DNA of 64,000 bases from NCBI GenBank assembly GCA_017354895.1, contig CP071499.1, forward strand, positions 1,674,001 through 1,738,000, given 5' to 3'. This DNA is from Podospora comata (Eukaryota; Ascomycota; Sordariomycetes; Sordariales; Podosporaceae). The notes beneath the pieces were generated by a model, which made no database searches, had not been told where the DNA came from, and saw only the letters and a program-made list of their open reading frames with translations. Below, piece after piece: positions 1 to 9,848 of this stretch (position 1 is the first letter of the stretch; each line of letters begins with the position of its first letter). The position numbers were made by a program, and so were the translations under genes.

Positions 1-376
1 CTTGGCTATCTGGACTCGATAGAAAAGGTTGGGAGGGAAACGGTTGTTGTGGTGTTTGTCTATGACCATCAGGTTTGTTTGAACCGTCCTCGTGCTGGAT
101 AAAAGCTTGTGCTAACTCAATAACCAGAGCGAAGTATCAGCGGCAATCGAATCAGCCCTCGTCCCCCTCGTCTCAACACATCCCACTGTTCGGTTTGTCA
201 AAGTACACTACGAGGAAATCGAATTCGACAACGCCGGTGTACCGGCGGTGCTGGCCTACCGCAACCAAGGCGACCTTTTTGCGAACCTGACTGGCATACT
301 GGAGTTGATCCCAGATGAGGATGACTTCGACACGGATGCCCTCAAGAGGATCTTTACCAAGCACAACATTTTGTGA
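1..376 (+). CDS. Phosducin-like protein, C-terminal part (partial)
   Basis: This is the 3' end of a gene that starts left of the window. Exons are 1-72 and 128-376, separated by a 55-nt intron with donor GTTTGT, a gctaactc branch point and acceptor ccag. The joined peptide begins LGYLDSIEKVGRETVVVVFV and ends KRIFTKHNIL. The run of hydrophobic beta-strand residues, then VRFVKVHYEE and GVPAVLAYRNQGDLFANLTG, is the thioredoxin-like fold of phosducin-like proteins, with no catalytic CXXC. Such proteins act in the cytosol as chaperones that fold G-beta and help assemble G-beta-gamma dimers, often with the CCT chaperonin. Family assignment is from strand pattern and the short motifs. The N-terminal helical region that separates subfamilies I to III is outside the window, so the subfamily is open, although the G-beta chaperone class fits best. 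Confidence 0.8.
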
Positions 377-2419
377 TTGCGTCTGGGCAGGTTTTCTTTT
401 GTATGGTTTCCAGTTCGGTGTTGACACTGGGTCACGGTTTGCATGTTCATGTCTGGGTCATTTGGAAAATCCAAGTCAGGGAAAGGGTTGAGAGGCTTTT
501 ATTTTCACTTGGTGGCTGGGGCCACCTCAGAGGCGCGCCCGTCTTTTACTCTTACTGGTTTACACATGACGGTCATGTTGGGAAGATGCGAGATATTATG
601 AGATGACTACCAAAGATACCACGACCTCGAGGCTCCCCTTCAGGGTCGATCTTTTGCAAAATGATGGAATGGCATTTTTCAGTTTGGGTTAAACTTCTTG
701 CATTAGTCTCTTGGTCTCTCTGTATTTGAGCTGCTGTATTACTAGGAAGCGGGAGCGCCAGCAGGTCTCGCTGTGTGCAAGCGGATAGGCGCAATCAGGT
801 TGTATCACATATTGAAACTGAGGAACATCATCACCTTCACCGTTCGCCTCCACCACCACCACCCCGCATCGGTACTGTACTGTGATTCCCCTCATTGCCA
901 TCTAACGTGATGCCAAGGTGTGATATGGGGATGGGAGATTGATGTTGATAACGATGACGGTGGAGCGCTCGGTTTGAACTGATAGGACGGCAGGGAGCAA
1001 TCAACCGCGTTCATGAAAGTCGTGCCCGAGCATTGAAGTCGACGGAAAGGAGTGATGATTCATCTCCACTGAGTGATTTGTTGCCTGTGGCGTCAAATTC
1101 GATATCTGGCGAGCCTGTGATCCGGACACGACGGTCTGGCTTGGGGTTGACCTCGAATTTAGCTTTGGTTGGGTGAGGATTCGGCCCCACTGTCTGCGGT
1201 CATAGTGGGGACATCCATCGTGGAGCTTCTATCCCGGAGGGGTCGTGTAAGTCGGTAGTTCAAAAAGCGAGAATGCATCTCTTGGTAGGGATTTGGATTG
1301 CAGACTCGTTGTAAACAGAGGACTTTGAAGAGACAAACAGAGCTCTCAACAAAACTTGCCGCCTCATGGTGAGAATCTGGAGCCTTGGACATGTCCAGCA
1401 CCCGACATGCTCCCCGTACCTTATTCCCTGAGCTTGGTCAAACCCCGCAATGAGCTAACAGCTCGATGAGGGGCAGGCCACGTCTTGTGATAGCCAACGG
1501 CACCTCAACTTATAGGTAGGCTCCAACCCAGAGCAGTCTCGGGACAAAGACGAATTATGCAGCCTGAGGTGTAGGAACGGCTTATCTTCTCCTCATCTAC
1601 CCATCCATTCTGGGCTATCCCACTCTGTCCCACGTTGTCGAGAGACCTGCGTTTGCTCTCCTCCACTCTCCCACTTCATCACCTGCCTCCTTCCATACCA
1701 CTCTCTCTCACTCTCTCACTCTCTCACTCTCTGCTTCCCCCATCTAACAGCAGCCGAATGCGACTTGTTGCTTTCCACTGGCGACCCGGACCAACACGCC
1801 CTGACTAGTCGTGTCGTGCTGTCCGTTTTCATTCGACTTCATTGCCGTCCTGACAGCTGCCACCAGGTCCCCCGGAGCTCATTCACAGGCTGACACGACT
1901 TGCCTCCTTCCCCACCTCGCAACCCAGTGTAAGGCAGCTCTGGCCCGGGGCGCAGGCAGAAACCCAAACTGCGAACCGCAACAAAGTCTGGCTTTTTAGT
2001 GCCCCCAAGGAACCTGGAAAGAGCAAGGTGAAAGGAAACCGCAGTGTTGAATCAAAAGTTAGTTTAATTCACGCGTCTGAGTTTTGGGACGTCAAGTGGC
2101 CTTTTTCTTTCACGCCCGGCCCAGTTTCAGTCACCCACTCTCCGCCGTCTTCCGAGTGCTTCCTTGCCCGCCTATTACTCTGCTTCACTTTCCTTCCTTC
2201 CGCATTGGACGCTCCCCCACCTTGAGCCTCGCCTCCCATACCCTGCCTGCCTGCCCCTCCCTCACTACACATCACCAACACTTACTTCAACTTCAGCTTT
2301 TGGTCGGCTCTCAGTTTGCCTTCCTCGCTTGTTTCGTTTGCCTCGACTGTCCCCGCCAGCAGTCTCGGGTTCGGACGTCGGGTTATGACATTACCTGTGC
2401 AGGCTGACACACATCGTTC
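377..2419. other. Intergenic region and long 5' leader
   Basis: This 2-kb stretch separates two genes on the + strand. No reading frame in it resembles a protein. The right half is pyrimidine-rich and carries an imperfect CT array at about 1701-1732, as is common in 5' leaders of filamentous ascomycete genes. It probably holds the 3' end of the phosducin-like gene and the promoter and leader of the next gene. Confidence 0.6.
1701..1732 (+). repeat. CT-rich simple repeat in a promoter or leader
   Basis: Imperfect tandem CTCTCTCA units lie about 690 bp upstream of the next start codon. Pyrimidine tracts like this often mark core promoters or leaders in filamentous fungi; that role here is inferred. 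Confidence 0.6.
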
Positions 2420-5128
2420 ATGATGGAACAGCAGACCATCGAATTACCCCCATTTAACCCCGCCGTTGGCACCGAGACCAGAGATAACACTCGACCTATC
2501 TTCAACACTTGCAGTTCTACGCCAGACGACGACCTCACACCATCGTCGCCGGCTCTTCGGTTCCCCAAACCTCAAGGCAGTCAAGATCTTGCCAACTGGA
2601 TTTCCAGAAGCTCGCCCGACATCATGAAGGCAACCGCTTTAGAGCCGACCAATCTGGCCGACTCGGCCTATGAAATAATCAACCCCGCCGACACCACCGA
2701 TTCCGAGAGCCAAGATGGCCGCTTGACCGAATCCACAAGCTCTCTCTGCGCTGGTCGGTCTGACGACGTCCATAGCTTGGGCGGCTCGGACCACCATTAT
2801 ACGAGCGAGTCCGATGGTGAAGTGGAGGAGGAAGAAGATGTTGACGATGAAGAAGACGACGAGGAGGTTGGTAATTCTTCACATGCTTCCTCGATCAGGT
2901 ATACGGATGAGGCGCTGGGGAACCCTTCTACACAGCTCCCCGCATCCGCACTGGGGTGTGGTTCGTCCTCTGAGGGGTCTGGTGTTGTCGTGCGGGCAAT
3001 CGAGTTTCAGGAGGACGATGGTGACGAGCCTCTGATGCTCGAGAAGATCTCGGCGAAGCATGCCGTGCGGGAGTATAATGAGGACGACTCGGCCTCTCTG
3101 GCAGCTCAACTAGATTTGTCGCAACAGCCCAAGCGCCTTGTGGCCACTATTCGTCAGACTATGTCCCAGGCTCACCTTTCGACCAAGAAACCCCTTCGTG
3201 TCCTCTACGTGGGCCGACCTGAGGCTCAACGGGCTATCGTGCTCAAGACTTGCAATGCCATTTGGGCCTCCCCCAGTACCAGCGACGAGGATCAGGATCA
3301 CAGCAACCAAGACAGGGAAGGAGTCTACAACATTGTCCCCATTTCGTCTTTCGGTTCCTCACCCGAGCTTGATCTCATGCACGCCTCGCCGTGTCAAATC
3401 AAAGTCGAGCACTGCACATCAGCTGAAGAGGTCATCTACGAGGGATCCTCGTTCCCCTCAGACACAGTGTACACCATTACCGTGGAGCACGACAAGGTAT
3501 ACACGTCCATATCCTCGCCTGGCGGCAATGCCATCCAGCCTAGATACATTCTGCCACACATCGCCTTCTTTTATTGCAGCCAGAAAGACGACGCCGAGGC
3601 GGAGCGGACAAGATACGCTGCTTGGAACTTCTTGAGGCGCCACCGCGTCCCGTCCATTTTTATCTCGGAAGCGCAGGACTTTGCCAAGTGCAACACGGGC
3701 AGTTGGAATGATTATGTGAACGAGCATGCTATCCATCTTTGCTTGGAGTCTCGAGACCCCGACAGGCCACTGGCCCCCCTGCGCTTCCCCATTGACCTTG
3801 CATCCTTCAACGATATCGACGCTCGCCAAATGAACCGCAACTTGGCCTATCTCACCGGACTGTCGGAACCAGAGGAGGAATCGTTCATTGAAGTCGAGAC
3901 ACCCAAGAAGAAGAACATGCCCCGGCTACAGATTGTGGAGGCTCTTGATGCAGCCAGGGATAGCTGGGCAAAGTTCGTGGAGCGCGGTGGTCCTCAACGT
4001 CTTCTTCCCTTCCTCGTGCCCCTCTTTCTGGCTCTCTTCTCCCCCTACCTCATGTCACTTTTTGCTCGGGACCCATCGTCATCTGTCGCCCCATCCACAC
4101 AAATGCCACTTGCTGCCAACCTTGGCTCTACCCCAGTTTGCGCGGCTAGCCCCTTGTCGACAAAGAGCACTTCAGCTGGCGTGTTAACAACCACCAAGAC
4201 AGTTGTCGTTAGCCTCACGGAGACCAGGACTGTCGAAATCAGTCAAGCAGCACCACTAACTAGTTCTTTCGCGTCTGCTCTCTCCTATGCTGGTCTCTTG
4301 TCTGACCGGTCACTGGCTCCCGCTCAACCGGAGCCGCAAAAGCAGGAGACAAAGAAGCCAGCTCCTGTCAAGAATATTGCGCTTTCCGCCAGCATTGCCG
4401 GTGCCAGCGAGATTTTGGTGGGTATTCCTTCGAATCACAAGGCTCGCCGCCTACTGCCAAATGGCATCAACCTCAATGTGTGCCGCGGCGGCGTCTGTCT
4501 TGAGAAAGACATCAGCTCCGTGGACCAAGGTCTCCTCATCAAGCTTCAACCAAAGGATGCCTGGGGCGCGGTCAATGTGACCATCGTCTCTACTCGGAAG
4601 CCTAAGATCAATGAAACCTTTGAGGTTGATCTGGGAAAGACTGGTATGGCGGACGCATTTGGGGCGGGCTTGCACATGTTGCAGGACGTGATGAAGAAGG
4701 TGTCCTCCGGTGTGGATGGCGCGACATCCCAGGTGGGCGAGGGAGCCGTCGCCAATGCTTTTAAGCATGCTTTGGAGGCTGGCAAATCTGCTGGGAGCTG
4801 GGCAAAGGAGCAGCTTACTTGGTCAGCAGGACAGCTCCAGGAACATGCCGAGTTGTCTGTCCTCCAAGCTCAAATCCGGTCGAAGCTTCTCTGGCTCAAG
4901 GCGCAGGGGAAGATGGAGGAACACGATGCCTACCAGCGAAACGCAACTCGCTTTCTGAAGATGAGGCAGGACGAGCTGGCTAGGGCCCAGGCCTTTGAGA
5001 AGGGCGCGTCTAGTACGGAAGTCTGTGGCAAGTCATGGTTGCCTTTCAAGAGCCGTTGTCAGACGGCAGGTCACATGGCTAAGGACATCAGCCGGGGCAA
5101 CGGGTGGATGAAGAAGATTATGCGTTGA
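2420..5128 (+). CDS. Conserved fungal protein of unknown function, one membrane segment
   Basis: A single exon of 902 codons. The start is the first of two adjacent ATGs. I do not recognise a named family. Visible parts: a serine-rich N-terminus with SSPDIMKATALEP and DSAYEIIN; a strongly acidic stretch near residues 130-155; a middle domain from about residue 255 that opens LRVLYVGRPEAQRAI, which looks like a first beta-strand and loop of a Rossmann or receiver-like fold; and a second buried strand, HIAFFYCS, followed by VPSIFIS. A single hydrophobic segment (LLPFLVPLFLALFSPYLMSL) lies near residues 528-547, followed by a Ser/Thr-rich linker. The C-terminus has a beta-rich part and a charged helical region around residues 800-870. 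This suggests a tail-anchored or single-span membrane protein with a cytosolic N-terminal half. Orientation and function are inference. Confidence 0.85.
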   Translation: MMEQQTIELPPFNPAVGTETRDNTRPIFNTCSSTPDDDLTPSSPALRFPKPQGSQDLANWISRSSPDIMKATALEPTNLADSAYEIINPADTTDSESQDGRLTESTSSLCAGRSDDVHSLGGSDHHYTSESDGEVEEEEDVDDEEDDEEVGNSSHASSIRYTDEALGNPSTQLPASALGCGSSSEGSGVVVRAIEFQEDDGDEPLMLEKISAKHAVREYNEDDSASLAAQLDLSQQPKRLVATIRQTMSQAHLSTKKPLRVLYVGRPEAQRAIVLKTCNAIWASPSTSDEDQDHSNQDREGVYNIVPISSFGSSPELDLMHASPCQIKVEHCTSAEEVIYEGSSFPSDTVYTITVEHDKVYTSISSPGGNAIQPRYILPHIAFFYCSQKDDAEAERTRYAAWNFLRRHRVPSIFISEAQDFAKCNTGSWNDYVNEHAIHLCLESRDPDRPLAPLRFPIDLASFNDIDARQMNRNLAYLTGLSEPEEESFIEVETPKKKNMPRLQIVEALDAARDSWAKFVERGGPQRLLPFLVPLFLALFSPYLMSLFARDPSSSVAPSTQMPLAANLGSTPVCAASPLSTKSTSAGVLTTTKTVVVSLTETRTVEISQAAPLTSSFASALSYAGLLSDRSLAPAQPEPQKQETKKPAPVKNIALSASIAGASEILVGIPSNHKARRLLPNGINLNVCRGGVCLEKDISSVDQGLLIKLQPKDAWGAVNVTIVSTRKPKINETFEVDLGKTGMADAFGAGLHMLQDVMKKVSSGVDGATSQVGEGAVANAFKHALEAGKSAGSWAKEQLTWSAGQLQEHAELSVLQAQIRSKLLWLKAQGKMEEHDAYQRNATRFLKMRQDELARAQAFEKGASSTEVCGKSWLPFKSRCQTAGHMAKDISRGNGWMKKIMR

Positions 5129-6098
5129 ATAATAATATGGAAGGTTATTTTGCTTTTGTGTTTTTATTTTTTTGGCTCGCGATGGGACCGGCTGGGGCTA
5201 CAGGACGGTAAACGGAAAGGGAGGAACATTCGCCTACCACCGGGCATATCGATATGGCATGGGAAACCAGACAGCTGGCGGTGAAGGGTTATTTGGGATG
5301 GGCGTTTTGAGGCTGCGTTGGTTTTTGATTTGTAGTTGGTTTGGCTATGCTTATGGACTTCACACTTTGTTTTACTTTTGTCTTTTTTTTCTATTTCTAC
5401 GTGGCCAGAGAGATAATGGAAAGCCATGATGATGATATCAGACAGCTTACTTGCTTTGGCAGCTCATAGACCAATGCGTTGTTGTTGTTGTCTTATACCA
5501 CACGTGAAAATGCAGTGTACTTGTAAGCTTTTGATTGTAAGATGGGTAGTGAAGTGAGATGGGCATGGTGTCAGGCTGTTGATTGTGAACATTTGACTGT
5601 GCAACTTTGATATGCTCTTTGATAGATGGATCAAATGCGGGATTCAGGGGCTGCCTCAGGGGCTGTCGTCGTTGGGCTGGAACTCGGAACTTGTGCCAAG
5701 AGGTATATCATGGCCCCACCCTTCACTGACGCACGGGCCTTCACCGCGATGAAGCCTAACCTGCATTTTGAACCAAGCAATTGCTACCCAATCAGCAGGT
5801 GAAAGCCCCACCGTTGTGAGAGGGGGAGGGGCAACAATCATCATTTTTCGGTCGGGTTCCATCTTTCCCAACCCCACGTTTGCCTGCTGCCTCGCACTGC
5901 TGCTGTGACTGTGACTGACTGAACTGACTGAGCCTGAAGAGGGAGCTGCTCCAGCGGTTGCTCTGCCTGTGCCTCCCCAAGCTAAATTTACTAAAAAACT
6001 TATCCACTTGTTTCCTTTCTGGACGGGCAACAGCCACCCACTTCTACCATTAACATCCTAAAAAGTCCACTCCAGCACCACCCCATCACATCACACCT

Positions 6099-6130
<32 letters not shown>

Positions 6131-6658
6131 TCTTGTGCAAAGCAGCTCGCGGATACCCAACATCTGGTACGTACACACATTTTCCATTGCTCCTCCCTTA
6201 TTTTTGGTGTCGAAGGTCTTTGCCAGCATGAGAATGGGCCTTATCAACACGGCGGCATCGAGCGATCCAATGAATCTGGTGTTGCTTAGGGAAAATCGAC
6301 CCCGCCTTGTTGCAAGATCGCACACGCCTTCCACGGATGGCGGGGGAGGGGAAAGCAACAACATGGGGAAGCATTTTTATGCTCTGCCCTAGGCAACCCT
6401 TGCGGTTACGATATCGAGTTGTCGACGTCGACGTCGGGTTACATTTTGGAATGACTCTCCCAATATACTGCACTTCCGCTCATATGTGCCCGGCAAAGAA
6501 CTTTCGATCCGTGGCGGGGTCGTTCATCACAAATGTATCGATAAGCGCTGACGAGTATGCTGTGCTATATCCAGATTATTAGCAGCTCTTTTTTTTCTTC
6601 TTCCCCTCCACTTTTTTGTACCCAGGTCAACTTCTACAAACCACCACAAACCGCAAAG
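5129..6658. other. Intergenic region and leader of the RanBP1 gene
   Basis: No supportable gene. The left part is the T-rich 3' flank of the 902-codon gene. The right part holds a (CT)12(CG)5 tract and then a possible leader intron: a GTACGT donor at about 6168 and a gtacccag acceptor ending at about 6625, with a gctgac branch-like site near 6547. Confidence 0.5.
6097..6130 (+). repeat. (CT)12 followed by (CG)5
   Basis: A perfect CT run joins directly to five CG units about 530 bp upstream of the RanBP1 start. The CT part can form triplex DNA and the CG part left-handed DNA, so it may mark the promoter. That is an inference from composition. Confidence 0.8.
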
Positions 6659-7478
6659 ATGTCTGCCCCCGAGAACGAGACCAAGCCCGTCGAGGAGGTT
6701 GCCGCCCCTGCTGCTGAGGAGCAGAAGCCCGTCACCTCTTCGTCTGTTTTCTCCATGTTTGGCGGCGGTGCCAAGAAGGAAAAGAAGGAGGAGGAGGACC
6801 GTGGTGACAACTCTGGCAGTGCCAAGGCCCAGCGCGAGGCTGCGGCTGCTGCTGCCGCCGATGAGGACCAGGCCCCCGAGTCGGAGGATGTCCATTTCGA
6901 GCCAGTCATCCGCCTGACCGAGAAGGTCGAGGTCAAGACCAACGAGGAGTCGGAGGAGCAGGTGTTCAAGATGCGCGCCAAGCTGTTCAGGTATGTTGCT
7001 GAGACCCGCGAGTGGAAGGAGCGCGGGACTGGCGATGTCCGTCTGCTCAAGCACAAGGAGAATGGCAAGACCCGGTTGATCATGCGTCGTGATCAGACCC
7101 TCAAGGTTTGCGCCAACCACTACAGTATGTTTTCCCCCTGAAGGCTATGTCTGTTGACTTTGGAGACTCACATGTGACGTAGTTGTGCCCGAGATGAAGC
7201 TTTCCCCCAACGTCGGCTCTGACCGCAGCTGGGTGTGGAACGCCTCCGCCGATGTCAGCGAGGGCGAGCCCGAGGCTGTCACTCTTGCCATCCGCTTCGC
7301 CAACTCGGACAATGCCAATCAGTTCAAGGATGCCTTCATCAAGGCCCAGAAGGAGAACGAGGCCCTGAGACTGGCTGCTGAGGCCGCTGCCGAGAAGACT
7401 GAGGAGACCAAGGAGGAGACCAAGGAGGAGGCCAAGGAGGAGGCCAAGGAGGAGGAGAAGAAGGAGGAGACTGCCTAA
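6659..7478 (+). CDS. YRB1: Ran-binding protein 1 (RanGAP co-activator)
   Basis: Exons 6659-7124 and 7183-7478, 253 residues. The 58-nt intron has donor GTATGT and acceptor gtag and splits an Ile codon, giving [16 protein letters not shown]. The Ran-binding domain spans roughly residues 78-205: [17 protein letters not shown], then [40 protein letters not shown] and [10 protein letters not shown]. These are the hallmark blocks of RanBP1. It binds Ran-GTP and speeds GTP hydrolysis with RanGAP, releasing cargo at the cytoplasmic side of the nuclear pore. The N-terminus has an alanine/glutamate-rich extension with [10 protein letters not shown], and the C-terminus ends in about 30 residues of EETKEE repeats, as in other fungal RanBP1 proteins. 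The start was chosen at ATGTCTGCCCCC, because the upstream in-frame ATG adds a peptide that does not look conserved. Certain at the family level. Confidence 0.95.
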
Positions 7479-8224
7479 GCAAAAAAGGAAAAACTTCTTT
7501 TGACTGTTTATGGAAAACGAATGAGCTCAGGATTAAGTAAACAACCACATCAAGATCCCAAAACCACTACCCCCCAAGACTATTACCCCCGAGCGATGGA
7601 GTATGTGGAATATGGAGAAGAAGGAGGGCTGGATTGCAATTGCGAATGTCATGGTATGGATTCTCCTCCGCCCCCCCTCCCCCCCCTCTGGGCATGGTGG
7701 AATACATCAGCCGTCCCTCAGCGAAGACGATGAGCAGCAAGATAGCTGTAAATAGAGGAATTAAGTAGCATCAAGTTTTCTGTTCGACTTTTGTTTGGTT
7801 CCGTCTGATCTTTCGAATCTCCCAGCCTGGTCAGGCAACAGAGCGGTCCTACGTGGCCACTGATAGGCCTAGAGTCTCTACCTGGAGAAAGTGGAAGGAA
7901 CGACTCTGCCTGAGGAGTTCCCGGCGACCAATCTCGGTGGTTTGGCTGATAGGTAAACAACAACGTGAGCACACAATAACGGCAACCAAAGACGACGGGG
8001 CAGGCGTTCACTTTATTTCAGCAACTTGCTAGTGAATTTCTTATCTAGAGGAACTGATATTGTCTCGGTGTGTGTGAATTTATTCACTTTTTGACTTTTG
8101 ACTTTTTCTTTTACTCGAGGTGGTGGTTTGCTTCTTTCGAGTTTGAGTTTGTCCGACTGCGCCACAGCATATTCAGGAAAACGGTATTATCCGGTTAAAC
8201 TTCGGATAACTTACTTTTGAGGAA
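7479..8224. other. Intergenic region
   Basis: About 750 bp between the RanBP1 stop and the next start. I see no gene. A C-rich block at about 7670-7687 and mixed sequence follow. It should contain the RanBP1 3' flank and the promoter of the YEATS gene. Confidence 0.5.
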
Positions 8225-8970
8225 ATGGCTCCCGCCCGTCGCATCAGCCACAATGATGGTGGCTCGGGCGCGGGAACTGCTGCTGGTAAGTGATTCACGC
8301 TTGGCGGAAGGTTGGGTGGGTTTCGTGTCGTTGGTTGCTTGCGCATCGAGAAGCGCGTTTCTGTTCCTTTCGTTTCTTTTTGACACAACGGTTGGGAATT
8401 GCTTCACTTTTGCAAGTTTTTAAATTACGCCCTAACTGCACACACACGCGCGCGCGATTTCGGAACGACAGATATACGCGAGAGAGGGAAGTTAGATTTA
8501 CTGGTGAGGTATAGGAGCTTTGTTTCCTTTTGTTTGGATGGAGAGAGAGGGTGTTGGAGCTCGCGCTTGCTGCCTAGCTTTGGGGAGCTTCTACGCAACT
8601 TTGACTGATTGCGAGGGAAAGGAAGAAGCAAGGCTGTCTTTTTTTGGGGGGGGGGAGGGGAAGGGGGGTGTTTACAGTTGCAATATTGGAAAGACTTGAT
8701 GGCGCGCGCGCGGCTGGGGCTCTGTGGCTGGGCGCAAAACATTACACTCGAGATTGATGGGATGATGTCGCTGACTTTGGGCAAAACATTTTATTTTATT
8801 TTTAGGTGCGAACAACAACTCGAGCCGCAGCAACCAGTCTTCCACCACCACCACCACCACCACACCTCGTATTAGGGTCGTTTCGGGCAGAGGCGGTAAC
8901 AAGAACAAGAAGGGAGGCGGCAGCAAGAAGAAGAATAACAACAAGGACAAGGACGACAACAAGGAAGACC

Positions 8971-9005
<35 letters not shown>

Positions 9006-9848
9006 AACAACAACAACAACGAGAAAACTAACGTCAAGATGATTGTCGAACGCAAGGTCAAGATTGTGACGGAGCAGCACAACATCGACAAGCCCCCCGT
9101 CAACGAGGGGTTTCCGATGAAGGAGTGGACGATTGAGGTTTATGTTTTGGACCAGGAGGGGAGGGAGAGGCCGGCGAGGTGCTTTACCAAGGTTGTTTAC
9201 AACTTGCATCCGAGTTTTGACAACCCTGTTCAGAGTAGGTTTATTTATTTGCGCAAAGGTTGGATATATGGGGATGCTAATGTGGGAAATAGCCTTCACC
9301 GAGCCACCCTTCCGCTGCACCAACGAGGGCTGGGGCGAGTTTGAAATGTCGATTGAGCTCTACACGACGGAGAAGGGGGGCAAGCAGACGATCCTGCACG
9401 ACCTGAACTTTGCGGCGCCGCAGTACGAGAATGTGCATTCCGTCACGTTCAAGAACCCGAGCCAGGCGCTGCAGGCGCTGCTGAGGGAGACGGGCCCGCT
9501 GCCGTCGGATGAGGAGAGGAAGCAGCTCAAGAAGGGCGGGGAGGGGAGCAAGAAGAAGAAGACGTTTGATGTGGAGAAGATGGCGGATGGGCTGGTGAAG
9601 CTGAGCGAGGATGATTTGCTGCAGGTGATTCAGCTGATTCATGACGGGAAGGACGAGGGGACGTTTATCCAGAACAATGTTGACCAGGGGGAGTTTTCGG
9701 TGGATTTGTACACGTTGCCGGATCCGTTGATGAAGGTGCTTTGGGATTACTTGGTGAGTTTTTGCCCTGGGTGGTGTTTGAGAGTATTGGTTTGGTTTGC
9801 TGACAGTTTGATGGATAGACCCGCGCCAATGTCCTCGGGAGGGACTAA
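8225..9848 (+). CDS. TAF14: YEATS and ET domain protein, Taf14 type
   Basis: Exons 8225-8285, 8806-9234, 9293-9753 and 9819-9848, 326 residues. The YEATS domain, a reader of acylated histone lysines, starts near residue 101 (VKIVTEQHNIDKPP) and includes EWTIEVYVLD, YNLHPSFDNPVQTFTEPPF and GWGEFEMSI. The C-terminal ET module near residues 260-316 contains SEDDLLQVIQLIHDG, EGEF-like QGEFSVDLYTLPDPL and LWDYL. YEATS plus this C-terminus is the Taf14 arrangement, found in TFIID, TFIIF and several chromatin complexes, and separates it from Yaf9. Splicing is supported by frame closure in all three introns; the last exon encodes TRANVLGRD only. Odd points are a 520-nt first intron and an N-terminal extension of about 98 residues rich in Thr, Lys and Asn, with 16 Asn at residues 77-92. 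An in-frame ATG at 9039 (residue 99) would start just before the YEATS domain, so the true start is uncertain. Confidence 0.88.
8646..8670 (+). other. G-rich tract, possible quadruplex, in a first intron
   Basis: Runs of about ten, four and six G separated by A bases lie inside the first intron of the Taf14-type gene. Four G-runs of three or more can be drawn from them, so a quadruplex could form on the coding strand. Function is not shown. Confidence 0.5.
8973..9020 (+). repeat. AAC trinucleotide repeat coding for poly-asparagine
   Basis: Sixteen in-frame Asn codons, fifteen AAC and one AAT, just before the YEATS domain. Such a tract is expected to vary in length between strains and to be disordered. 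Confidence 0.9.

Noticed and set aside
6527-7120. 197-codon minus-strand frame across the RanBP1 gene
   Set aside because: It is Leu- and Gly-rich and exactly mirrors the Glu/Ala-rich N-terminus of RanBP1. It is a shadow frame.
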